From the NCBI RefSeq assembly GCF_008360935.1, contig NZ_SRXO01000011.1, forward strand, positions 124,001 to 188,000: DNA of 64,000 nucleotides, in the 5' to 3' direction. Below are positions 33,958 through 42,961 of the stretch, in pieces. Positions within the stretch are counted from its first letter, which is position 1. Every line of letters starts with the position of its first letter. The DNA comes from Siccirubricoccus phaeus (GTDB lineage: Bacteria > Pseudomonadota > Alphaproteobacteria > Acetobacterales > Acetobacteraceae). Under the pieces are notes generated by a model. That model was not told the DNA's origin. It worked only from the letters and a program-made list of their open reading frames with translations, and did no database searches. A program made the position numbers and the translations under genes.

Positions 33958-35106
33958 TCAGCCCCCGGGCCTCAGGCCGTAGGAGCCATAGACATCATAG
34001 GCGCCATAGGCGCCGAAGCTGTCATTGCTCATCATCCGGGTCTGGTTCAGCACGAGCTGCAGGCTGGGGCAGGCCTCCACCAGGTCGAGCGCTGCCTCCA
34101 CCTCATCCCGCTGGGTGCGTTCGGCCTGCACCACCATCACCACCTGGCCGACCGCCGGCGCCAGGTTCGAAGGATCGCTGGTGGAGAGGCAGGGCGGGCT
34201 GTCCAGCACGAAGACATGCTGCGGCAGGGCGGCGGAGAGGCGCAGCAGCATGGCCACCACCCCGGCGCCGGGCGGCAATTCGGAACCGCCCGCGGCCGGG
34301 CCATAGGGCAGGATAGAAAGCCGCGGCAGCTCGGTGGGGATCGGCAGGGTTTCCGGCGCCAGGCCGGGATCGGCGGCCAGGGCCCGCACCCCCGGCTGGT
34401 CCGCCAGGCCGAGCAATTCGGAGAGGGAGCCGCGCTTGCCGTCCATATCCACCAGCACGGCGGGGCGGCCGCCGCCGGTGGCAATGCTGGCGGCGAGGTT
34501 GAGGGCGGTGAAGGTCTTGCCCTCCCCCGGCCGGGCGCTGGTGATGAGGATGGCGCGGGCGCAGCGCCCCTCCGCTTCCGGCGTCGAGCGCAGGGTGCGC
34601 AGCACCTGGTGCTGCACCACGTTCATCTCTTCGGAGGCCCGGTTGCGCTCCGCCCCGCCCGGGGCGACCACGAGGCCGGCGCGGCGGATGGTCTCGAGGC
34701 TCACCGGCTCGGGCGCGGCCGGGGCCTCGCCGGCATCCACCGATGGCAGCGTGGGGGCTTCGGCGGCGCCTGTGCCGGCGATACCTGTGCTGGCGATACC
34801 TGTGCCGGCGATACCTGCCCCGGCGACGCCGGCCCCGGCGGCCAGGCCGTCCCCCGCGATGGCCTCCCCTGCAACAGCGCCCCCGGCGAGGGCGTCGCCG
34901 CCCCCGGCAGCACCGGTCGTGGCGCTGCCGGGCCGGGCGGCGCTGCCGGGGGCGGCACCGCCGCGCGGCGGGGCGAGGGCCGCCCCGCCCGGCGCGGCGC
35001 CGCCCGGCGTGGCCGGGCTGCCGCCGGCGCGCAGCAGCGTGCCGGCACCACCCAGTGCTTCCATGGCGCGCTCGACCAGATGGGAGCGGGTCTTCGGGTC
35101 GCTCAC
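33958..35106 (-). CDS. XrtA-associated tyrosine autokinase
   Basis: BY-kinase cytoplasmic domain (TIGR03018-type), 382 residues, partner of the chain-length protein encoded just upstream. Walker A SARPGEGKT at 190-198, Walker A' AVLVDMD at 216-222, Walker B VFVLDSPP at 298-305, and a C-terminal tyrosine cluster (Tyr367, 370, 373, 376) for autophosphorylation. Residues about 30-130 are an Ala/Gly-rich linker with pentapeptide repeats encoded at 34771-34845. The GTG start at 35106 overlaps the preceding stop (GTGA). Phosphorylation cycling likely controls polymer length and export. Confidence 0.92.
   Translation of the reverse strand: MSDPKTRSHLVERAMEALGGAGTLLRAGGSPATPGGAAPGGAALAPPRGGAAPGSAARPGSATTGAAGGGDALAGGAVAGEAIAGDGLAAGAGVAGAGIAGTGIASTGIAGTGAAEAPTLPSVDAGEAPAAPEPVSLETIRRAGLVVAPGGAERNRASEEMNVVQHQVLRTLRSTPEAEGRCARAILITSARPGEGKTFTALNLAASIATGGGRPAVLVDMDGKRGSLSELLGLADQPGVRALAADPGLAPETLPIPTELPRLSILPYGPAAGGSELPPGAGVVAMLLRLSAALPQHVFVLDSPPCLSTSDPSNLAPAVGQVVMVVQAERTQRDEVEAALDLVEACPSLQLVLNQTRMMSNDSFGAYGAYDVYGSYGLRPGG
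34771..34845. repeat. 15-bp tandem repeat in the tyrosine kinase gene
   Basis: Units TGTGCCGGCGATACC (34771-34785), TGTGCTGGCGATACC, TGTGCCGGCGATACC, TGCCCCGGCGACGCC, and a degraded fifth. The first and third are identical. They encode GTGIA/STGIA/GAGIA-type pentapeptides at about residues 93-115. Confidence 0.9.
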
Positions 35107-36641
35107 GCCAGGATCCTCGCCACCAGGGAGGGGAGCCGGGCCATCACCTTCGGCCCGACCGACAGCACCGCGCCATAGGTCAGCAGCAGCAGCCCGAGGC
35201 TGCCGGCGAAGCTCAGCCGCGCCACGGTGGGGGAGGCGGGGGCGAGGGTGGAGGAGACGCTGCCGAGCACCGGCAGGCCGAGCTGGCGGAGGTCGTGCAG
35301 CGTGTAGAAGCCGCGGTCGAACTGCACCAGCAGCAGGGCGAGCCCGGCCCCGGCCCCGAGCCCGAGGGCGAGCACGGCGGAGGCGAGAAGGAAGCGGTTC
35401 GGCCCGGTCGGCAGGCTCGGCACCATGGGCGGGTCCACGATTTCCAGCCGCACCCGGTCGGTGCCGCTGCGGGCGGCGCCGGCGATCTGCACCGCCTCCC
35501 GCCGCGCCAGCAGCTCCTCGTAATTCCGCCGCAGCACGTTGTAGTCGCGATCGAGGTTCTGGTACTGCGCCTGAAGCTGCGGCGCGCCGCGGGCAATCGC
35601 CTCCAGCCGCTCCACCTGCTGCTCCTCCTCCTGCACCCGGCGCTCGCGGGAGGCGATCTCGGCATCCATCTCGATCAGCCGCAGCTTCATCTGCTCATAG
35701 ACCGGGTTGGGCCTGGTGGTCTGGGTGCCGCCGCCGCCGCGGGACGGGGCGCCGCCGGTGCCGGAGGCGCGCAGCTCGGCCAGGGCGGTGCGGGCGGCGA
35801 TGACGTCCGGGTGCTGCTCGGTGAAGCGCAGGCGCAGCTCGCGCAGCAGGCGCTCGCCCTCGGCGATGCGGCTTTCCGCCGGCGGGCCGCCGGCGGCCTC
35901 GGCCGCGGTCAGCGTCTGCGGCAGGGATTGGAGCTGCGGCTTCATCAGATCCCGCCGCACCACCAGATCCTGCAGCTCCCCACGCAGCCGCAGCAGGGAG
36001 GCGCGGGCGGCCTCCATCCGGCTGACGCCGCCGAGCGAATCCTGCGGCAGCAAATCGATGTAGCGGGCACGGAATTCGGCGCGGCGCCGCTCCGCCTCGC
36101 GGAGCTGGGTCTCGTAGCTGGCAATCTGCTGGGCGACGAAGGCGCGGGCATTCTCCATCGCCTGCCGGTCGTTGCTGCTGGCGGATTCGATGAAGATGGT
36201 CAGCAGGGTCTGCACCACGTCGCGCGCCAGGCGCGGGTCGCGGTCGGTGTAGGAGATGGTGAAGAGGTTGCGGGTCTGGGTGGTGATGCGGACATCCCGC
36301 GCCAGGCGCTGCAGCAGCGCTTCCCGCGCTGCCACGCTGTTGACCCGCAGGTCCAGGTCGGTGCGGGCGATCACCCGTTCCAGATTGGGCTGGCTCAGCA
36401 GGGTGCGCTGCAGGATGTCCACCTGGTTGGCCGGGGCGTTGTCCACCGCGATGCCGCGCAGGAGCTGGCCGAGGATCATGTCCGCATCGGCGTAGAGCCG
36501 GGCGGTGGCGCGGTACTGGTCCGGCAGGTTGGAGACGGCGGCCCAGCCGAGGGCGCAGATGGCCCAGGCGAGCAGCATGGCCTTCCAGCGGTGCCGCCAG
36601 CCGGATTTGGCGAAGCGGCGGGCCTGGGTGAGGAGCTGCAT
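35103..36641 (-). CDS. XrtA system polysaccharide chain-length determinant (Wzz/GumC-like)
   Basis: Polysaccharide co-polymerase (TIGR03007-type), 512 residues, inner membrane. Transmembrane segments at about 20-38 and about 425-445, with a further hydrophobic stretch near 485-503; the periplasmic portion has the Wzz domain (YRATARLYADADMILGQLL ... ISYTDRDPRLARDVVQTLL) and long coiled coils at about 160-390. No kinase domain is fused; it is encoded by the next gene. It starts 4 bases after the export lipoprotein's stop codon. It sets polymer length together with the autokinase. Confidence 0.92.
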   Translation of the reverse strand: MQLLTQARRFAKSGWRHRWKAMLLAWAICALGWAAVSNLPDQYRATARLYADADMILGQLLRGIAVDNAPANQVDILQRTLLSQPNLERVIARTDLDLRVNSVAAREALLQRLARDVRITTQTRNLFTISYTDRDPRLARDVVQTLLTIFIESASSNDRQAMENARAFVAQQIASYETQLREAERRRAEFRARYIDLLPQDSLGGVSRMEAARASLLRLRGELQDLVVRRDLMKPQLQSLPQTLTAAEAAGGPPAESRIAEGERLLRELRLRFTEQHPDVIAARTALAELRASGTGGAPSRGGGGTQTTRPNPVYEQMKLRLIEMDAEIASRERRVQEEEQQVERLEAIARGAPQLQAQYQNLDRDYNVLRRNYEELLARREAVQIAGAARSGTDRVRLEIVDPPMVPSLPTGPNRFLLASAVLALGLGAGAGLALLLVQFDRGFYTLHDLRQLGLPVLGSVSSTLAPASPTVARLSFAGSLGLLLLTYGAVLSVGPKVMARLPSLVARILA

Positions 36642-36645
36642 CGGC

Positions 36646-37500
36646 TCAGAACCAGCTCTGCGGGATGACCAGCGTATCGCCCGGCCGCATCGGCATGTCC
36701 TGGGAGATGTCGCCGTCCCGCAGCAGGTCCGAGAGCCGGAGGCGGATGTTCTGCGCCTGGCCGTCCGGGCCGCGGCGGACGATCTCCGCCCGGTTGCCGG
36801 CGGCGTAGCGGGTGAGGCCGCCGACCTCGATCAGCACGTCGAGCACCGACATGCCTTCCCGGTAGGGGATGGCCTTGGGCTGCGCCGCCTCGCCGATGAT
36901 GCGGATCTGCCGGCTGGTGGGGCCGATGAAGGACCGCACCATGACAGTCACGTTCGGCTCCCGCACATATTCCTTCAGCTTCTCCTCGATCACCTTGGCG
37001 AGCTGGGAGGGGGTGCGGCCGGCCGCCTCGATATCCGGCACCAGGGGGAGGGAGAGCCTGCCATCCGGCCGCACCGGCAGCTCGGCGCTGAGTTCGGGCG
37101 AGCGGTAGACGAAGATGGAGAGGTTGTCCCCGGGGCCGATCACGTAATCCGGGGCCGGGGTGGCCGTGGTGCCGGATTGCCCGGTGCCCGCCTGTGCCGC
37201 GCCGGCGGCCCCGGGGCCGCCGGCCGGTGGCGCGGCGCAGGCGCCGAGGCCGAGCAGCAGGGCCAGCATGGCCAGGCCGGCCGGCCCTGGCGGCAGCAGG
37301 CGCCGCCGCGCCGCTGCCCGCCGCGCCGCCACCCCGGGCTGCGCCCCGCCGGGCTCCACACTGTCGAACGTCACGCTGCCCGACGTCGCACCGCCCGACG
37401 TCACGCCGCCCGACGTCACGCTGCCGGCCTGCGCCCTGCCGGCCCATGCCACGCCGGGCCACGCCATCCCGGGCCACGCCGCCAAACGCTGCGCCACCAT
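36646..37500 (-). CDS. XrtA system polysaccharide export lipoprotein (Wza/GumB-like)
   Basis: Outer-membrane polysaccharide export protein (TIGR03027-type). The ATG at 37500 was chosen because AAAGGAGAGCTAGGA lies directly upstream, giving 284 residues. The lipobox LGAC with Cys88 is preceded by a basic n-region at about 60-67, so a 60-residue extension containing pentapeptides (AWPGM, AWPGV, VTSGG and others) precedes the signal sequence; a GTG at 37332 would remove it. After the lipobox come DYVIGPGDNLSIFVYRSPELS (poly_export domain) and a SLBB domain (RIIGEAAQPKAIPYREGMSVLDVL). First gene of the leftward operon. Confidence 0.9.
   Translation of the reverse strand: MVAQRLAAWPGMAWPGVAWAGRAQAGSVTSGGVTSGGATSGSVTFDSVEPGGAQPGVAARRAAARRRLLPPGPAGLAMLALLLGLGACAAPPAGGPGAAGAAQAGTGQSGTTATPAPDYVIGPGDNLSIFVYRSPELSAELPVRPDGRLSLPLVPDIEAAGRTPSQLAKVIEEKLKEYVREPNVTVMVRSFIGPTSRQIRIIGEAAQPKAIPYREGMSVLDVLIEVGGLTRYAAGNRAEIVRRGPDGQAQNIRLRLSDLLRDGDISQDMPMRPGDTLVIPQSWF
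37370..37474. repeat. 15-bp tandem repeat at the 5' end of the export lipoprotein gene
   Basis: Seven 15-bp units, for example GTCACGCTGCCCGAC (37370-37384), GTCGCACCGCCCGAC (37385-37399), GTCACGCCGCCCGAC (37400-37414), then more degraded copies to 37474. On the minus strand they encode AWPGM, AWPGV, AWAGR, AQAGS, VTSGG, VTSGG and ATSGS in order. Confidence 0.88.
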
Positions 37501-37932
37501 TCCTAGCTCTCCTTTGGCGCGCATGGCGCCGCCGCGACCGGTCCGCGACAGCATGCAGCCCAGTTCTTGAGATGGCGTGAAGCTAGGGGGAACCTAACCC
37601 TTCCGCAACATCCAAATAATAACACTTTGCTAAATTTCCACTATGTTCCGGCAGCGGATGAGTCCGTCTGGCGCCAGCCATTGACGCAGGATTGTGACCG
37701 GAATACCGGCCTTGCCGCGGGAACCGCAGCGGCTCACCAGCCAGGTTTCACAAAAATTTGAGAATCCGACCAGACGGCTTCGGCCCCAGGGGTTGCGCCG
37801 CCCGCGGCGCAATTACGACGACGATCCCGCTCCAACTCTTATATTGAAAACTTTTCTCAAAGAGTGGACATAGCCGGCAGACGCAAACGGATCGTTAACG
37901 ACGCGGCCGCCCCAGCGGCCGCGGGAGCAGGG
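37501..37932. promoter_or_regulatory. Divergent control region of the exosortase operons
   Basis: 432 bp between the divergent export-lipoprotein and sugar-transferase genes, containing the most AT-rich stretch of the window (37605-37650 and 37745-37765, 37840-37865). An inverted pair CGTCTGG (near 37667) and CCAGACGG (near 37770) could be an operator. I found no convincing sigma-54 -24/-12 element (GG-N10-GC in good context) on either strand. Promoters for both operons should lie here. Confidence 0.55.
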
Positions 37933-39282
37933 ATGCCAGCCATGACCACCCTTTTCGGGCACAGCATCCGTTCCGAGCTGCTCATCCTCTACGTCGTCGA
38001 ATCCCTCGCCTGCTTCCTCGCCATCTACCTCCTCCTCACCTGGAGCATCCCCCCCGCCGGCCCGCCGCTCGACCAGGGCGCCGGCCTCGCCCTCGCCATC
38101 CTCCTCGCCCTCGCCGCCGGCCTCGTCGCCGGCGCCAGCGGCCTCTACCAGCCGCAGATCTGGTCGCGCGGCCGCCGCCTGCTGCGCGGCAGCCTGGTCG
38201 CCGGCCTGCTGCTGCTGCTGCTGGCCTGGCCGCTGCTGCACCTGTTCCACGCCGTCAGCCCGGAAACCCGGCTGCGCGGCCTGGCCGAGCTGGGCCTCGC
38301 CTTCTTCCTCGTCATCCACGCCACCCGCCTCGGCTTCGCCGCCCTCGCCCGTTCCGGCCTGCTCCGCCGCCGCCTCGTCCTGGTGCGGGACGGGGAGGCG
38401 CCGGCCCGCCCGCTGGACCCGGCCGAGCCGGGCTTCGAGATCGCCTTCGCGCTTCGCCCCGGCCAGGGCCTGGCCGCCGAGCTGGCGCCGGACCGGCTCC
38501 GCGCCGGCCGGGTCTGGGCGGTGGTGGCGCCGGACCCGGCGCTGCTGCCCGCCCCCGTCCGCCATGGCTGCGAGGCCGCCGGCGTGCATGTCTTCTCCAC
38601 CGCCGAGCTGCGCGAGCGGCATCTCGCCCGGCTGGACATCGACAATCTGCCGGAGGATTGGGCCGCCGGCACCCGCGCCGCCCGCGAGGGCTGCGTCGAG
38701 GCGGCGCTGCGCCGCGCCTTCGACATCGCCATCGCCCTCTTCCTGGTGGCCTTCACCTTGCCGGTGCTGCTCTGCACCGCGCTGGCCATCAAGCTCGACA
38801 CCCGCGGCCCGGTGCTCTACCGGCAGGAGCGCGTCGGGCGCGGCGGCAAGGTCTTCAAGCTGTTCAAATTCCGCAGCATGGTGGTGGATGCGGAGGCGGG
38901 CGGCGCCCCGGTCTGGGCCAGCAAGCGGGACCCCCGCGTCACCCGCGTCGGCCGCATCATCCGCCTCACCCGCATCGACGAGGTCCCGCAGGTGCTGAAC
39001 GTGCTGCGCGGCGACATGGCCCTGGTCGGCCCACGGCCGGAACGGCCCGCCTTCGTCGCGCAGCTCACCCGCCTCATCCCGCATTACGGCGACCGCGCCC
39101 TGGTCCGCCCCGGCATCACCGGTTGGGCCCAGGTAAACTTTCCTTACGGCGCGTCGGTCGAGGATGCGCGCATGAAGCTCGCCTACGACCTCTACTATCT
39201 CGGCCGCCGCAGCCTGTTCCTCGACCTGCTGATCCTGGTCGCCACGGTCCGCGTGGTGCTGTTCCAGGAAGGCTCCCGATGA
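37933..39282 (+). CDS. PEP-CTERM system-associated priming sugar transferase (EpsB2-type)
   Basis: Initiating hexose-1-phosphate transferase (TIGR03013-type), 449 residues, that loads the first sugar onto undecaprenyl phosphate. About five N-terminal membrane segments (to about 115), a CoA-binding-like central part, then the catalytic bacterial sugar transferase domain from about 280: LDTRGPVLYRQERVGRGG, KLFKFRSM, LTRIDEVPQVLNVLRGDMALVGPRPE, PGITGWAQVN. Start ATG at 37933 follows GGGAGCAGG; ATG at 37942 is an alternative. Its stop overlaps an ATG (ATGA) that opens a 16-codon ORF leading to prsK. Confidence 0.92.
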   Translation: MPAMTTLFGHSIRSELLILYVVESLACFLAIYLLLTWSIPPAGPPLDQGAGLALAILLALAAGLVAGASGLYQPQIWSRGRRLLRGSLVAGLLLLLLAWPLLHLFHAVSPETRLRGLAELGLAFFLVIHATRLGFAALARSGLLRRRLVLVRDGEAPARPLDPAEPGFEIAFALRPGQGLAAELAPDRLRAGRVWAVVAPDPALLPAPVRHGCEAAGVHVFSTAELRERHLARLDIDNLPEDWAAGTRAAREGCVEAALRRAFDIAIALFLVAFTLPVLLCTALAIKLDTRGPVLYRQERVGRGGKVFKLFKFRSMVVDAEAGGAPVWASKRDPRVTRVGRIIRLTRIDEVPQVLNVLRGDMALVGPRPERPAFVAQLTRLIPHYGDRALVRPGITGWAQVNFPYGASVEDARMKLAYDLYYLGRRSLFLDLLILVATVRVVLFQEGSR

Positions 39283-39329
39283 GCAGGCTGCCGGCGGGCC
39301 CGGCCGGCGGCGGCCCGAAGCTGCCGTGA
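39279..39329 (+). other. 16-codon coupling ORF between the sugar transferase and prsK
   Basis: ATG at 39279 overlaps the sugar-transferase stop (ATGA). The 16-residue frame MSRLPAGPAGGGPKLP ends in TGA at 39327-39329, which itself overlaps the GTG start proposed for prsK (GTGA). The two overlaps form a chain that would let ribosomes reinitiate into prsK. No homology is expected at this size; it may be a translational relay rather than a functional peptide. Confidence 0.45.
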
Positions 39330-41422
39330 CCGTGGCCGCATCGGTGGTGCTGCATGGCGGCTCGGCCGCCATCTGCCTCGCCTGGACCCTGCTGATCCTC
39401 GCCGCCGCGCGCGGGCCTGCCGCCTGGCTGCTGGCCGCCGCCTGCGGCAGCGCCGGGCTGTGGGCCGCCGCCGTGGCGCTGGTGCCGGACACCCCGCTCA
39501 CCGGCCCGGCCGGGGTGATGGAGGTGCTGCGCGACGCCGCCTGGGGCCTGCTGCTGCTGCGGCTGCAGGCCCGCATCGCCGGCGGCACCCCGCCCCTGCT
39601 CCGCCGCCTCGCCTGGCTCGGTGCCGGCTTCGCCCTGCTGGCCCTGGCCGGGCTGCTGCCGGAGCTGCTGCTGCGGCAGCCCGTCCCGCCCGGCCTCGCC
39701 GGCGCCGCCGGGCTGGCCCGCATCGGCCTTGCCCTCACCGTCGTGCTGCTGGCGGAGAATCTCTACCGCAACGCCGATGAGGCGCTGCGCTGGCATGTGA
39801 ACCTGCCGGCCATCGCGCTGGGCGGCCTGGCCGCCTTCGATGTCCTGCTCTTCGTCGGCGCCAGCTTTTCCGGCGGGGTTCCCGGCCCGCTGCTGGATGC
39901 CCGGGCGGCGCTCGCCGCCCTCTCCGCCCCGCTGCTCGCCGTGGCCGCGGTGCGGGACGGGCGTTGGCGGCGGGACCTGCCGGTCTCCCGCCGCGTCGCC
40001 TTCCATGGCGCCACCCTGGTCGTCGCCGGCGCCTGCATGCTGCTGGCCGGCGCGGCCGGGGAGGCGATGCGCCACCTGGACGAGCGCTGGGGGGAGGCGG
40101 GCCGGGCCGTGCTGCTGGCCGGCGCGCTGATGGCGCTGGCCGTCGCCCTCTCCTCGGCCTCCATGCGCTCCCGCCTCCGCCGCCTCGTCGTCGACCATTT
40201 CTTCACCGCCCGCTACGACTATCGCCAGGAATGGCTCCGCTGCGTCGACATCCTCTTCGGCCCGGACGGCGCTGCCCCGGCCGAAAGCCGGGCGATCCGC
40301 GCCATTGCCGATGCGGTGGACAGCCCGGGCGGGGTGCTGCTGCTGGCCGAGGGGGAAGGGCAGGAAGGGGCGGAGGCACGGCTGCGCTGGGCGGGGTCCT
40401 GGAACATGCCGCCGCTCGCCGCGCCGGTGGTGCTGCCGGCGCCGCTGGCCGCCGCCCAGGCGGCGGGGGAGGTCTTCCGCTTCGAGGCCGCGACGCCGCC
40501 GGTGCTCGCCGGCCTCGGGCCGCTCTGGCTGGCGGTGCCGCTGCCGCATCACCGCAACGGGCCGGGGAGCGGGTCAGCGGGCGGACCGGCGGGCGCAGCC
40601 GTCGGGCTGGTGCTGCTGGCCCCGCCCCGCGCCGCCTTTCCCCTGGACCGGGAGGTGTTCGAGCTGCTGCGGACCCTGGGCCGGGAGGTCGCCCTCTTCC
40701 TCGCCGAGCGTGCGGCGGCGCAGCGCCTGGCCGAGCAGCGCCAGCTCCAGGACCTCGCCCGCCGCTTCGCCTTCGTCGCGCATGACGTGAAGACCGTGTC
40801 CAGCCAGCTCAGCCTGCTCCTCGCCAATGCCGAGGCGAATATCCAGGACCCGGAGTTCCAGCGCGACATGCTGCTGACCGTCCGCGCCTCCGCCGACCGG
40901 ATCAACGCCCTGATCGCCCGGCTGCGCCAGCCGGAGGAGGCGGCGGCGGCGCCCGAGCTGCTCTGGCCGGAGGCGCGGCTGCGCGCCCTGCTGGCCGCCC
41001 GGCCGCACCCGGTGGCGCTGACCGTCGCCGGCGCCGCCGGCCCCGCCGCCATGGCGCCGGAGGAATTCGACGCCGCCTTCGGCCATCTGCTGAACAACGC
41101 CGCCGAGGCCTCGCCGCCGGGCGATCCGGTGCGGGTCACGCTCAGCGCCGCGCCCGGCCGGGTGGTGGTGGAGATCGCCGATGCCGGCCCCGGCATGACG
41201 CCCGAATTCATCCGCGACGAGCTGTTCCGCCCGCTCAGCACCTCGAAGCCCGGCGGCTCCGGCATCGGCGCCTGGCAGGCGCGGGAGCTGCTGCGCGAGG
41301 CGGGCGGGGAGCTGCTGGTCGAAAGCCGGCCGGGCGCCGGCACCACCATGCGGCTGGTCCTGCCGGCCGCCCACGGACCATATGCCGGGGCGCCGGCGCC
41401 GGCCGAGGAGGCGCGCGCGTGA
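39326..41422 (+). CDS. prsK: PEP-CTERM system sensor histidine kinase PrsK
   Basis: Membrane sensor kinase of the exosortase regulon (TIGR02916-type), 698 residues. About eight to ten transmembrane segments occupy the first 280 residues, followed by a GAF-like domain and the kinase: phospho-acceptor His in FVAHDVKTVSSQLSLLL at about 490, N-box HLLNNAAEASP, G1 EIADAGPGMT and G2 GGSGIGAWQAR. The GTG at 39326 was chosen from the coupling ORF; GTG at 39332 is possible. It overlaps prsR by four bases and should phosphorylate it. The signal it senses is unknown. Confidence 0.9.
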   Translation: MTVAASVVLHGGSAAICLAWTLLILAAARGPAAWLLAAACGSAGLWAAAVALVPDTPLTGPAGVMEVLRDAAWGLLLLRLQARIAGGTPPLLRRLAWLGAGFALLALAGLLPELLLRQPVPPGLAGAAGLARIGLALTVVLLAENLYRNADEALRWHVNLPAIALGGLAAFDVLLFVGASFSGGVPGPLLDARAALAALSAPLLAVAAVRDGRWRRDLPVSRRVAFHGATLVVAGACMLLAGAAGEAMRHLDERWGEAGRAVLLAGALMALAVALSSASMRSRLRRLVVDHFFTARYDYRQEWLRCVDILFGPDGAAPAESRAIRAIADAVDSPGGVLLLAEGEGQEGAEARLRWAGSWNMPPLAAPVVLPAPLAAAQAAGEVFRFEAATPPVLAGLGPLWLAVPLPHHRNGPGSGSAGGPAGAAVGLVLLAPPRAAFPLDREVFELLRTLGREVALFLAERAAAQRLAEQRQLQDLARRFAFVAHDVKTVSSQLSLLLANAEANIQDPEFQRDMLLTVRASADRINALIARLRQPEEAAAAPELLWPEARLRALLAARPHPVALTVAGAAGPAAMAPEEFDAAFGHLLNNAAEASPPGDPVRVTLSAAPGRVVVEIADAGPGMTPEFIRDELFRPLSTSKPGGSGIGAWQARELLREAGGELLVESRPGAGTTMRLVLPAAHGPYAGAPAPAEEARA

Positions 41423-42816
41423 ACAAGCCGAAGCTGCTGATCGTCGAGGATGATCCGGGCCTTGCCGCGCAGTATCGCTGGGCCTTTCCCGCCTGCCGCG
41501 TGCTGCTGGCCGGGGACCGCGCCGCCGCCGAGCAGGCGGTGCGGCGGGAACAGCCCGCCGTGGTGCTGCTCGATCTCGGCCTGCCGCCGGATGCGGAGGA
41601 CGTGGCGGAGGGCTTCGCCACGCTGGAGATGCTGCGGGCGGTCAATCCCTGGCTGCCGGTCGTCGTCGCCTCCGGCCAGGGGCAGAAGGAGAATGCGCTG
41701 CGCGCCATCGCCCTCGGCGCCTATGATTTCCACGAGAAGCCGGTCGATCTCGCGGTGCTGCGCACCATCATCGACCGGGCGCTGCGGCTGCGCGAGCTGG
41801 AGGAGGAGAATCGCCGCCTCGCCGCCGCCCCCGGGCCATCCCCCATCCGCGGCATCGTCACCGCCGATGACGGCATGCTGAAGGTCTGCCGCACGGTGGA
41901 ACGGCTGGGCGGCGTCGCTGTCCCCGTGCTGCTGCTGGGGGAAAGCGGCACCGGCAAGGAAGCCCTGGCCCGCGCCCTGCACGAGATGGGCCCGCGGGCG
42001 GCAAAGCCCTTCGTTGCGCTGAACTGCGCCGCGATTCCGGAAAACCTGCTGGAAAGCGAGCTGTTCGGCCATGAGAAGGGCGCCTTCACCGGCGCCGTCG
42101 CCCGCGTCATCGGCAAGATCGAGGGCGCCAGTGGCGGCACCCTCTTCCTCGACGAGATCGGCGAGATGCCGGTCAGCCTGCAGGCCAAGCTGCTGCGCTT
42201 CCTGCAGGACCAGGTGATCGAGCGGGTGGGCGGCCGGCAGCAGATCCGCGTCGATGTCCGCGTCGTCTCCGCCACCAACCAGCCGCTCGAGGCGCAGATC
42301 GAGACCGGGCGCTTCCGCGGCGACCTGCTCTACCGGCTGAACTCCGTCACCGTCCGCATCCCGCCGCTGCGCGAGAGGGGGACGGATTCCGTGCTGCTGG
42401 CACGGCTGTTCCTCGCGCGCTTCTCCCGAGAATTCGGCCGCAAGCTGCGCGGGCTGGATGCCGCGGCGGCGGAGGCGATCGCCGCCCATCGCTGGCCGGG
42501 CAATGTGCGGGAGCTGGAGAACCGCATCCGCCGCGCCGCGCTGATGGCGGACGGCCAGCTCGTCACCACCGCCGATCTGGAACTGGCCCCGGCCGCGGGG
42601 GCGGAGGAGACGAAGCCGGACCTGGATTTGCGCGCCGCCCGGCTGCGGGCGGAGCGGGACACCATCGAACGGGCCCTGGCGCGCAGCAATGGCAGCCTCG
42701 CCACCGCGGCCAGGCTGCTCGGCGTCAGCCGGCCGACGCTTTACGGGCTGCTGGAAACCCATGGCCTCGGCGCCAGCCTGCCGCGCGCGGCAGAGGGGGC
42801 GGCGGATGCGGGGTAG
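41419..42816 (+). CDS. prsR: PEP-CTERM-box response regulator PrsR
   Basis: NtrC-type activator (TIGR02915-type), 465 residues. Receiver domain at 1-120 with phospho-acceptor Asp52 (VVLLDLGLP); sigma-54 AAA+ domain with Walker A GESGTGKE near 172-180, the sigma-54-contacting GAFTGA motif near 215, Walker B GTLFLDEIGEM, and a C-terminal Fis-type HTH (LATAARLLGVSRPTLYGLLE). Start is GTG at 41419, overlapping prsK. With PrsK it should activate sigma-54 promoters of exopolysaccharide and PEP-CTERM genes. Confidence 0.94.
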   Translation: MNKPKLLIVEDDPGLAAQYRWAFPACRVLLAGDRAAAEQAVRREQPAVVLLDLGLPPDAEDVAEGFATLEMLRAVNPWLPVVVASGQGQKENALRAIALGAYDFHEKPVDLAVLRTIIDRALRLRELEEENRRLAAAPGPSPIRGIVTADDGMLKVCRTVERLGGVAVPVLLLGESGTGKEALARALHEMGPRAAKPFVALNCAAIPENLLESELFGHEKGAFTGAVARVIGKIEGASGGTLFLDEIGEMPVSLQAKLLRFLQDQVIERVGGRQQIRVDVRVVSATNQPLEAQIETGRFRGDLLYRLNSVTVRIPPLRERGTDSVLLARLFLARFSREFGRKLRGLDAAAAEAIAAHRWPGNVRELENRIRRAALMADGQLVTTADLELAPAAGAEETKPDLDLRAARLRAERDTIERALARSNGSLATAARLLGVSRPTLYGLLETHGLGASLPRAAEGAADAG

Positions 42817-42961
42817 CGGAAAGGCCGGCGGGGAGGGGCGCGCGGGCGGCCCTGCGCCGCGCTGCATCGTCACAAACCCGGGCTTGTCAGGACATCGGCT
42901 TCCCCCGCCTATGCCGCGCCGGCCGGCCGGCGACCCACCCTGCCGTAGCGGAGAATTCAGC

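Noticed and set aside
37501-37932. Sigma-54 promoter expected for PrsR control
   Set aside because: Several GG/GC pairs exist but none has the right spacing together with TGGC and TTGC context.
42817-42961. Sigma-54 promoter before prsT
   Set aside because: Only a bare GG-N10-GC match in GC-rich sequence, not distinguishable from chance.
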